From: Oceanospirillales bacterium
GTDB lineage: Bacteria; Pseudomonadota; Gammaproteobacteria; Xanthomonadales; SZUA-36
Assembly (NCBI GenBank): GCA_003233115.1
Contig: QIKV01000024.1
Coordinates: 1-54,040 of the forward strand
DNA length: 54,040 nt
Reading direction: 5' to 3'
Made by a program: the position numbers and the translations under genes. The notes under the pieces are model-generated. The model was given only the letters and a program-made list of their open reading frames with translations, searched no databases and was not told the origin of the DNA. Shown here piece by piece: positions 24,185 to 31,723 of this stretch (position 1 is its first letter; every line of letters begins with the position of its first letter).

Positions 24185-26062
24185 ATGGACTCCAGGCTCC
24201 TCCACCATTACAACATTGAACTTGGGTTCATGCGCGAAATGGGCAATGAATTTGCCCACCATTTTCCCAAAGTCGCTGGCCGGCTTGGCATGGAAGGGCT
24301 GGAATGTGCCGATCCTTATGTTGAAAGATTGCTGGAGGGGTTTGCTTTCCTGACTGCCCGTGTGCAACTCAAGATTGAAGAGGAATTCCCTAAATTTTGC
24401 CAACACCTGCTGGAAATGGTGTACCCGGACTACCTGGCACCGTTGCCATCTATGACGGTGGTACAAATACAACCGGATTGCGGTGATACGGATCTGGCTG
24501 AAGGGTTTTTGATCGAGAGAGAGACACTGTTAAGAAGCGGCCTCGGGCCGAATATGCAAACACCTTGCGAATACCGGACTTCACATGATGTTGAGTTGTT
24601 CCCGGTAACCGTGGTGGCGGCAGATTACCTGAGTACGCGAGCAGCGCTGGCGAACCTTGGGATCAAGCCTGGTCGGCAGGTGTCGGCCGGTGTGCGAATC
24701 ACTATCGAGGCCGCCAGGGGTGTGGATATTTCTGCCCTGAAAATAAAGGAATTACCAATGTTCCTCGGCGGCAGTGGAACCCTGCCGATGGCCCTGTACG
24801 AGCAGATACTTGCTGGTGTTTGCGGGTTTTCCATTGTCACAGGCAGCAAAAAAAAGGACCGTCGGGTTTACCCACTTGCAGCGGATAATATTACATCCTA
24901 TGGGTTTGGGTCTGACCAGGCCATGCTCAAGTATCGTTCCAGGTCATTTGAGGGCTACCGGCTTTTAAGAGAATACTTCGCTTTTCCCGAGCGCTTCAGG
25001 TTTATCAATTTTACCGGCCTTGATACGGTGTTAAGTGAGGCGAAAGGGAAATCTTTTGATATGGTTATCCATCTTAGCAGCCGTGACACTGATTTTGAAA
25101 ATATTGTAAGCAAAGGCAATTTCATTCCTTTTTGCACGCCGGCTATCAATCTTTTCCCCAAGCGCGCCGACCGCATAACGCTCAATAACAAAGATTACGA
25201 ATTTCATGTGGTGGCGGACAAGAGCCGGCCTTTGGATTACGAGGTTCTCCAGGTCCTGTCCGTCTCGGGCTATGGTAAGCAAGCTGATGACCGGCAGCAG
25301 TTTTTGCCTTTCTACGGATTGAAAGATGAACATATTCCTGCCGAGCACGCGGCTTTTTTCTCAGTCCAGCGAAAACCGCGCCTGCTCTCTTCCAAACAGT
25401 ATGCTCGTGGGGCCCGCTCTGCCTATCTGGGCCAGGAAGTGTTCATTTCACTGGTGGATTCCAATGAGTCGCCCTATGCCACCACGCTGGTACAACTGGG
25501 GGTTGATACCCTGTGCAGCAACCGTGATCTTCCGATGCAGATACCGTTGGGCCAGAAAAGTGGTGATTTCACGCTGGAAGTTAATGCACCGATTGAGAAG
25601 ATCCGTTGTGTAGCCGGTCCAACCCGGCCAAGCATACAGGCTACGTCCGGCGACTATGCATGGCGATTGATCAATCACCTGTCGCTGAACTTCCTGTCGC
25701 TAGTGGATGAAGACCCGGATGAGGGAGCCGCTGCCTTGCGTGAACTGCTGCAACTCTATAGCAACGGAAATACCGTGGGTGAGCGCCAGGTTAATAGCTT
25801 GTTGTCCGTTAGTGCCAGGGCAGTGACGCGGCGCCTGCCTATTCCCGGACCGATAAGTTTTGGGCGCGGCCTGGAAATTGTACTGACGCTTGATGAAACG
25901 GGTTTCGAAGCCGGCGGAATGTACTTGTTTGGATCGGTACTGAATGAATTTTTCCGGAAATATGTATCCATCAACCACATGACAGAAACCGTTGTACTTA
26001 CAGACAGTAAAACCGAGGTTGCCAGATGGCCAGTGAAGGCAGGTCTGAGACCCCAGTTGTAA
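24185..26062 (+). CDS. tssF: T6SS baseplate protein TssF, 625 aa
   Basis: Core wedge protein. The N-terminus LLHHYNIELGFMREMGNEFA, then HFPKVAGRLG, CADPYVERLLEGFAFLTARV and LLEMVYPDYLAPLPSMTVVQ are hallmark motifs. The C-terminus with GLEIVLTLDETGFEAGGMYL and EFFRKYVSINHMTETV is also standard. It overlaps the following tssG by 37 bp. Confidence 0.96.
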   Translation: MDSRLLHHYNIELGFMREMGNEFAHHFPKVAGRLGMEGLECADPYVERLLEGFAFLTARVQLKIEEEFPKFCQHLLEMVYPDYLAPLPSMTVVQIQPDCGDTDLAEGFLIERETLLRSGLGPNMQTPCEYRTSHDVELFPVTVVAADYLSTRAALANLGIKPGRQVSAGVRITIEAARGVDISALKIKELPMFLGGSGTLPMALYEQILAGVCGFSIVTGSKKKDRRVYPLAADNITSYGFGSDQAMLKYRSRSFEGYRLLREYFAFPERFRFINFTGLDTVLSEAKGKSFDMVIHLSSRDTDFENIVSKGNFIPFCTPAINLFPKRADRITLNNKDYEFHVVADKSRPLDYEVLQVLSVSGYGKQADDRQQFLPFYGLKDEHIPAEHAAFFSVQRKPRLLSSKQYARGARSAYLGQEVFISLVDSNESPYATTLVQLGVDTLCSNRDLPMQIPLGQKSGDFTLEVNAPIEKIRCVAGPTRPSIQATSGDYAWRLINHLSLNFLSLVDEDPDEGAAALRELLQLYSNGNTVGERQVNSLLSVSARAVTRRLPIPGPISFGRGLEIVLTLDETGFEAGGMYLFGSVLNEFFRKYVSINHMTETVVLTDSKTEVARWPVKAGLRPQL

Positions 26063-27057
26063 GTTTTCTTACCGCCGTCAGTGAAAAACCGTATCGCTAC
26101 GGTTTTTACCAGACGGTGCGGCGCATCAACTGTTTTTACCGGGACAAACCGATTACCGGTCAGGCAAGCAAACCGTCTGAGGATCCGATCAGGTTTACCC
26201 AGGAACCTTATACTTTTTTCGCACCTGCAACGCTGGGTGCGCTGGAGTTCGACGGCTCCAGTCAATACCCTCGATTATCACAACGATTTATCGGTATGTT
26301 CGGCCCCAATGGCCCATTGCCCCTGCATCTGACAGAGTACGCCCGGGACCGTTCCAGACACCATCGCGACCAGTCGCTAACGCGGTTTGTCGACATGTTT
26401 CACCACCGGATCGTGAGCTTGTTTTATGCCGCGTGGTCGCAAGCACAGCCGGCGGTGCAATTCGACCGGCCTGATGAGGACCGGTTTTCCATGTACATTG
26501 GCTCGCTGTTCGGACTCGGCTTGCCCAGCCTCCGGGGTGTCGACGCAATGCACCACTATGCGAAACTCAGCTTCGCCGGACACCTGAGTAGCTTGCCGCG
26601 CCATGTCAACGGACTGGTGTCCCTGATCAAAGGATATTTTGATGTTCCCACACAAGTGCGCGAGTACATCGCACACTGGATGACAATACCCGGCGAAGAC
26701 CGCTTGCAGTTGGGTGATGGCAGTTTGAACGGAAGCCTGGGTCAGGATACGGTCATTGGCGAGCGGGTCTGGCAGCGTCAGGACAAGTTCCGGGTTTGTC
26801 TGGGGCCACTCAGCCTGGATAGATATGAGGCTTTTCTGCCCTCCGGCAAGTCCTTTGATGCACTGGTGGCAGTGGTCAGGAACTATGTCGGACTGGAATA
26901 TTTATGGGAGGTCAATCTCATTTTAAAGCGGAAAGAAAAGCCCGTAACCTGCCTGGGTAAATCTGGCAAATTAGGCTGGACAAGCTGGCTGCAGACAAAA
27001 CGCCAACTCGATCATGTTGACGATTTGCTGCTACAGGTGGAAAATTATATACACTAA
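26026..27057 (+). CDS. tssG: T6SS baseplate protein TssG, 343 aa
   Basis: Wedge partner of TssF. It contains RYGFYQTVRRINCFY, PIRFTQEPYTFFAPATLGAL, GMFGPNGPLPLHLTEYARDR and FVDMFHHRIVSLFYAAWSQA, all family motifs, and ends near LGKSGKLGWTSWL. The length is normal. The start lies inside tssF, so translation is probably coupled. Confidence 0.96.
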   Translation: MASEGRSETPVVSFLTAVSEKPYRYGFYQTVRRINCFYRDKPITGQASKPSEDPIRFTQEPYTFFAPATLGALEFDGSSQYPRLSQRFIGMFGPNGPLPLHLTEYARDRSRHHRDQSLTRFVDMFHHRIVSLFYAAWSQAQPAVQFDRPDEDRFSMYIGSLFGLGLPSLRGVDAMHHYAKLSFAGHLSSLPRHVNGLVSLIKGYFDVPTQVREYIAHWMTIPGEDRLQLGDGSLNGSLGQDTVIGERVWQRQDKFRVCLGPLSLDRYEAFLPSGKSFDALVAVVRNYVGLEYLWEVNLILKRKEKPVTCLGKSGKLGWTSWLQTKRQLDHVDDLLLQVENYIH

Positions 27058-27097
27058 CTAATACCTACAACTACATCAGCGAGAGGGAGTCAGGATT

Positions 27098-29902
27098 GTG
27101 ACAGAAATTAGCAGAGGCGCATTATTCGGAAAGCTGAACAGCTTGCTCTACCAGGGCATAGAAAGTGCCACGGTATTCTGCAAAATGCGTGGCAATTCGT
27201 ATGTTGAACTGGTCCACTGGCTGCAACAGATTTTGCAATTGCAGGATTCTGACCTGCGTCGTATCGTCGATCATTTCGATATAGAGATCGCCCACCTGGC
27301 GGCAGATTTCACCAAGGCACTGGACCGTTTGCCGCGCGGTGCCAGTTCCGTCAGTGACTTGTCTTCTCACCTTGAGGAAGCGGTAGAGCGGGCCTGGGTT
27401 TATGGCAGTCTGATGTACCAGTCCTCCCAGATTCGCAGTGGCTACCTGCTGATAGGCATATTGAAAAGCCGGGCACTACGCAATGAACTGCTTGGTATCT
27501 CGAAAGAGTTTGACCACATCAAGATCGACACCCTGGTAGACCAGTTTGACAAGATTACGGGCGGCTCTCCGGAGGATCACCTCGCAGCGTCCGATGGCAG
27601 CGACCTGTCATCGGCTGACGGCGCCGGCGGTGCGGCGGGCGGTCCGCTCAGACAGGGTGAAGCACTGGCCAAGTTTACTGTGGACCTGACAGAACAGGCG
27701 CGCAACGGTGAACTGGATCCTATCGTTGGCCGTGACGAAGAAATACGCCAGATTGTCGATATCCTGATGCGGCGCAGGCAGAATAATCCGATTCTGATCG
27801 GTGAAGCGGGTGTTGGTAAAACAGCAGTTGTTGAAGGCTTTGCCATGCGCCTGGTGTCCGGGGATGTGCCTCCGCAGTTGAAAAACGTTGCCCTGAAGGT
27901 GCTCGACCTGGGTTTATTACAGGCTGGCGCCAGTATGAAAGGTGAGTTTGAACAGCGTTTGAGACAGATAATCGACGAGGTGCATGCTTCAGAGACACCT
28001 ATCATATTGTTTATTGATGAGGCCCATACCTTGATTGGCGCCGGTGGTCAGGAGGGGACCGGCGATGCTGCAAACCTGCTGAAGCCAGCTTTGGCACGCG
28101 GTACTTTGCGAACGGTTGCGGCCACAACTTTTGCTGAATACAAGAAGTATATTGAGAAAGATCCTGCTTTGACACGCCGATTCCAGACCGTGCAGGTGGG
28201 TGAGCCCAGTGAAGAAAAATGCATCCGCATGTTGCGCTGCATATCACCCGTTATGGAACGGCATCATGAAGTGCAGGTTTTTGATGAAGCGGTAGCCTCT
28301 GCCACAACGCTCGCACATCGATATATCCCGGCTCGCCAGCTACCGGACAAGGCAGTGAGTCTGCTGGATACAGCCTGTGCACGAGTGGCCGTGGCATTGC
28401 ACGCGACGCCGGCCCCACTGGAAGATTCTGATCATCGCATCGTCGCGCTGGAGCTGGAAGAAGAGATTCTGGAGCGGGAGTGCGCGGTAGGCTATGCCGA
28501 CGAAGTTCGGTCTGAAAAGATTGCCCGGGAATTGACGGAAGAACGTGCACGCTATGCACAACTGACTGAAAAATGGAACCAGGAAAAAGAACTGGTCGAT
28601 CAGATTCTTGAACTGCGTCAGAAACTGGTCAGTTTCAGCGAAACAGAAACCGAAGAAGGGGACGGAGAGTCTTCTGCAGCAGCCGAGAATGAGCCGGAAA
28701 ATTCGGCAAGTAGCGAAGCCGGAGAACCAGCAGAAGAACAGCAGGATGAATCTGCTGATGCAGAGAATTCCGATACTGATATCGCGGCGGACGATGAAGC
28801 AATCGTGGACGATGAAGCTACGATGAGAAAAGACCTCGATGAGCTGCAGAGTAAATTGACTGAACTGCAGGGTGATCAACCACTGGTATTCCATAGCGTC
28901 GACGCTGCGGCGGTAGCCTCTGTCGTTGAAGACTGGACCGGTATTCCGGTTGGCAGCATGGTCAAGGATGAAATAGAAAGCATTCTGAACATGACTGACC
29001 GCCTGCGCCAGCGTGTGATTGGCCAGGATCACGGCCTCGAGATGATCGTGAGCCGGGTGCAGACCAGTCGCGCCCAACTGGATAATCCCGGCAAGCCTAT
29101 TGGTGTGTTCATGCTGTGTGGCCCCAGTGGTGTAGGCAAGACTGAAACGGCACTGGCACTGGCGGAGTCACTGTATGGCGGCGAACAAAACCTGATCACC
29201 ATCAATATGAGTGAGTTCCAGGAAGCGCATACGGTTTCTACGCTAAAGGGTGCCCCTCCAGGTTACGTAGGCTATGGGGAGGGCGGTGTGCTGACTGAGG
29301 CTGTGCGGCGCCGTCCGTACAGCGTGGTATTGCTGGATGAAGTGGAAAAGGCCCATCCGGACGTGCATGAAATCTTCTTCCAGGTATTTGATAAAGGCGT
29401 GATGGAAGACGGTGAAGGCCGGATGATCGATTTCAGGAATACGTTGATCCTTCTGACATCGAATGTCGGCAGTGAATTGATCATGAACTTTGCCAAGGAT
29501 CCTGAATTAATGCCGGATCCCGAAGCCATAGCCAAGGCCCTGCGCGAGCCGCAGTTAAAGATTTTCCCTGCAGCACTGCTGGGGCGTATCGTCAGTATTC
29601 CATACTATCCGTTGAGTGATGAAGTGCTGCATATGATTATCGTCCTGCAGCTTGGTCGAATACGCAAAAGGATGGCTGAGAACCACGGTATCCCATTGAC
29701 GCATACTGACGCAGTACTGGAACTGATTGCTGCGCGCTGCACCGAGTTGGAAAGCGGGGGGCGCATGATCGATGCGATTCTGACCAATACTGTGCTGCCG
29801 CAAATCTCGCGGGAATTGTTGTCACGAATGGCACAGGGGACACCGTTAACAGCGGTTGAAATAGATGCCAAAGATGACAATTTTGTATACAACTTCAGCT
29901 AG
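27098..29902 (+). CDS. clpV: T6SS sheath-disassembly ATPase TssH (ClpV), 934 aa
   Basis: Hexameric AAA+ unfoldase that recycles contracted sheath. It has a Clp-N domain, Walker A1 GEAGVGKTAVV near residue 235, Walker B1 LFIDEAHTLIGAGG near 304, Walker A2 GPSGVGKTETAL near 674 and VVLLDEVEKAHPDVHEIFFQ. The start is GTG with a GGGAG ribosome site. Unusual: about residues 512-577, between the coiled-coil middle domain and D2, is a Glu/Asp/Ser/Ala-rich low-complexity insertion that ordinary ClpV proteins lack. It is the last gene of the rightward core operon. Confidence 0.95.
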   Translation: MTEISRGALFGKLNSLLYQGIESATVFCKMRGNSYVELVHWLQQILQLQDSDLRRIVDHFDIEIAHLAADFTKALDRLPRGASSVSDLSSHLEEAVERAWVYGSLMYQSSQIRSGYLLIGILKSRALRNELLGISKEFDHIKIDTLVDQFDKITGGSPEDHLAASDGSDLSSADGAGGAAGGPLRQGEALAKFTVDLTEQARNGELDPIVGRDEEIRQIVDILMRRRQNNPILIGEAGVGKTAVVEGFAMRLVSGDVPPQLKNVALKVLDLGLLQAGASMKGEFEQRLRQIIDEVHASETPIILFIDEAHTLIGAGGQEGTGDAANLLKPALARGTLRTVAATTFAEYKKYIEKDPALTRRFQTVQVGEPSEEKCIRMLRCISPVMERHHEVQVFDEAVASATTLAHRYIPARQLPDKAVSLLDTACARVAVALHATPAPLEDSDHRIVALELEEEILERECAVGYADEVRSEKIARELTEERARYAQLTEKWNQEKELVDQILELRQKLVSFSETETEEGDGESSAAAENEPENSASSEAGEPAEEQQDESADAENSDTDIAADDEAIVDDEATMRKDLDELQSKLTELQGDQPLVFHSVDAAAVASVVEDWTGIPVGSMVKDEIESILNMTDRLRQRVIGQDHGLEMIVSRVQTSRAQLDNPGKPIGVFMLCGPSGVGKTETALALAESLYGGEQNLITINMSEFQEAHTVSTLKGAPPGYVGYGEGGVLTEAVRRRPYSVVLLDEVEKAHPDVHEIFFQVFDKGVMEDGEGRMIDFRNTLILLTSNVGSELIMNFAKDPELMPDPEAIAKALREPQLKIFPAALLGRIVSIPYYPLSDEVLHMIIVLQLGRIRKRMAENHGIPLTHTDAVLELIAARCTELESGGRMIDAILTNTVLPQISRELLSRMAQGTPLTAVEIDAKDDNFVYNFS

Positions 29903-29919
29903 TGCTACTTCAGCCAGGG

Positions 29920-30813
29920 CTACCGGTGGCCTATGCAGGTGAACTCAATGCAGAGGTCATGATTGTGAAGTGTTTGTCCAAGGTAGATTTTACCACTGCC
30001 TTTAAGGTCGAGACTTGCACGACGGAGTCGTTTGGTTTGGTGCTCCTGGACGATGAAGCTGCCATTGGTGCTGAAATCACGTAAAACAAATTGGCCGTTA
30101 CGATAGAGGATTTCCGCGTGCTCGCGGGAAATGGTTGGATGATCAATGACCTGGTCGCAGTTGACACTGCGACCGAACAGGAAACGGACCAGCAAGGGGT
30201 CAAAGCGCATCCGGCGCGTACGGTAGCGGACTTTCAGTAAATAAGACCGGTCGGTTGTTTTTGCTATAGTGGCGACGTCGGTAATTTCTTCCCTGGCCTC
30301 AAGTGCCAGAAATTCGTAAACTTCGATCATGCCGGCCTTGCCGTGCAGGCTTACTTGCCCGAGTAGTCGAATCTGTTCGGTGAAACTTTTATCGAGTGAT
30401 GCGATGGTGTCCGCAGAGGTCAGGGTCTGGTGGGCTTTCGCTTGCTGTGCCAGTCGTGCCGCGGTATTGACCGTATCGCCCCATATATTGCCATCGGACT
30501 TGACCACGGGGCCTCGATTGATGCCTATGCGCATAGCCAGTTGATGTTGTTGGGCGCGGATATTCTGTTGTATTTGCAGGTGAATCTGGTTGGCTGCCAG
30601 CAGGGCGTCTGCAGGTGAGTCAAACGTACACAGGACTTCATCGCCGATGGTGCCTATGACGCCACCCCCAAGTTGCGTTGCAATGTGACCGGCCAACTTC
30701 AGTGCTTCCATAATCAGTTCCAGTGCGGTCTCGTCACCGAGTTGATCAAACAGGAAACTGCTGCGGCAAATATCGGCGAACAGGATGGTAGATGTTGTTG
30801 GATTATCTGTCAT
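29920..30813 (-). CDS. Class III nucleotide cyclase with C-terminal FHA domain, 297 aa
   Basis: The N-terminal cyclase domain spans residues 8-170. Both metal aspartates are present (D14 in LFADICRS, D58 in GTIGDEV), as are the transition-state pair N116 and R120 in GDTVNTAARL. The residues that normally select the purine are changed: the Lys expected before TIGD is G54, and the Asp/Thr expected before xWG is N109 (NIWG). The C-terminal FHA domain (about 200-290) has LFGRSVNCDQ, ISREHAEI and RDFSTNGSF. There is no TM, so it is cytoplasmic. It converges with clpV and diverges from the CRP-type gene. I infer that it reads phosphothreonine and makes a cyclic nucleotide. Confidence 0.85.
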   Translation of the reverse strand: MTDNPTTSTILFADICRSSFLFDQLGDETALELIMEALKLAGHIATQLGGGVIGTIGDEVLCTFDSPADALLAANQIHLQIQQNIRAQQHQLAMRIGINRGPVVKSDGNIWGDTVNTAARLAQQAKAHQTLTSADTIASLDKSFTEQIRLLGQVSLHGKAGMIEVYEFLALEAREEITDVATIAKTTDRSYLLKVRYRTRRMRFDPLLVRFLFGRSVNCDQVIDHPTISREHAEILYRNGQFVLRDFSTNGSFIVQEHQTKRLRRASLDLKGSGKIYLGQTLHNHDLCIEFTCIGHR

Positions 30814-30933
30814 TGATCAGGCGGGTAAAAATCTTCCCGTGTTTTACAGGGTGCAAAAATCCCAGAGTGTTCTAAACTATAACGGTTCAGGCAGTAGTTT
30901 ACTAAATTTGGAACAGGGAAGCCGGGGGATCAG
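30814..30933. promoter_or_regulatory. Divergent promoter region, cyclase-FHA versus CRP-type regulator
   Basis: These 120 bp must contain both promoters. Two related stretches starting AAAAATC lie at 30827 and 30855, each followed by C-rich then GTGTT-like sequence, so an imperfect 28-bp-spaced repeat is possible. No GTGA-N6-TCAC site was found here, so direct autoregulation is not supported. Confidence 0.4.
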
Positions 30934-31617
30934 GTGCGAAACGGCGATACGCTTTTTTCTGGGTTATCAGAACTTGCGCAAAAGAACATTCTCGATCAGT
31001 GTGTTCGGCGCAAGGTACGGAAAAAGGAGGTCATTGTCAGGCAAGGCAGAACCGGGCGTGACATGTTCATGGTTGTTTCCGGCCGTTTGAAAGTTTCGGT
31101 ACTTTCTGACGAAGGTAAAGAGGTATCGTTTATCGTGCTGGGTAAAGATGACTATTTCGGCGAACTCTCCCTGGTAGATGGCCGCCGGCGCAGCGCAACC
31201 GTAGCTGCGATTGAAGACAGCGAGCTTCTGGTGTTTGGATTCCATGCCTACCAGCGTTTATTGCAGCAATATCCGCAAACTGCAATTCAGTTTCTGACCC
31301 GCCTGCTGTTGACTCTGGCCAATCGATTGCGTGTCACTGACGAACTCTACCAGGATTCAGTATTTTTGGATGTTTCTGCACGACTCGCTAAATTTTTGCT
31401 GGCCTCCAGCAGACCTGTTTCTGAGTCAGACACAGATGGCCGACTGCTGGATGTCGAGTTGTCACAGTATGAACTGGGTACCCTGATCAACGCTTCGCGC
31501 GAAAGTGTCAACAAAAAGCTTAGGGAGTGGGAGTCGCTGGGTATCGTGGATGTCAAAGGCAGTCGCATTGTTTTACGCGACTTAAGCATACTTGAACAAA
31601 AAGCGGGTGGATTTTGA
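30934..31617 (+). CDS. CRP/FNR-family transcription regulator, CRP-like, 227 aa
   Basis: N-terminal cyclic-nucleotide-binding domain and C-terminal winged helix. The phosphate-binding cassette FGELSLVDGRRRSATV keeps E77, R86 and S87, equivalent to CRP E72, R82 and S83. The long helix has RLRVTDE with T135 at the CRP T127 position. The recognition helix SRESVNKKL has R189, E190 and K194 at the CRP R180, E181 and R185 positions, predicting TGTGA-type half-sites. There are no FNR-style cysteines at the N-terminus. GTG start with GGGGG 5 nt upstream. Its position beside a nucleotide cyclase and inside the T6SS locus suggests local control. Confidence 0.87.
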   Translation: MRNGDTLFSGLSELAQKNILDQCVRRKVRKKEVIVRQGRTGRDMFMVVSGRLKVSVLSDEGKEVSFIVLGKDDYFGELSLVDGRRRSATVAAIEDSELLVFGFHAYQRLLQQYPQTAIQFLTRLLLTLANRLRVTDELYQDSVFLDVSARLAKFLLASSRPVSESDTDGRLLDVELSQYELGTLINASRESVNKKLREWESLGIVDVKGSRIVLRDLSILEQKAGGF

Positions 31618-31627
31618 AGCCGGCCGC

Positions 31628-31643
31628 TGTGAGCCTGCTCATA
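31628..31643. promoter_or_regulatory. CRP-like palindromic site upstream of vgrG
   Basis: TGTGAGCCTGCTCATA, flanked by GC on both sides (GCTGTGA/TCATAGC), differs from the perfect site at 48918 by one base in the right arm. Its centre is about 88 bp before the vgrG ATG. A TAGAAT -10-like hexamer at 31679-31684 follows. Confidence 0.45.
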
Positions 31644-31723
31644 GCAAAGAGGTAGACTTTTATTTCAAGATTAGCTGTTAGAATAAACTTAAGGCCTGTA
31701 TTAAATTATTTGGGAATTCTCAC

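Noticed and set aside
30814-30933. Autoregulatory CRP-like site between the cyclase and the regulator
   Set aside because: I looked for GTGA-N6-TCAC and one-mismatch forms and found none; only imperfect AAAAATC repeats are present.
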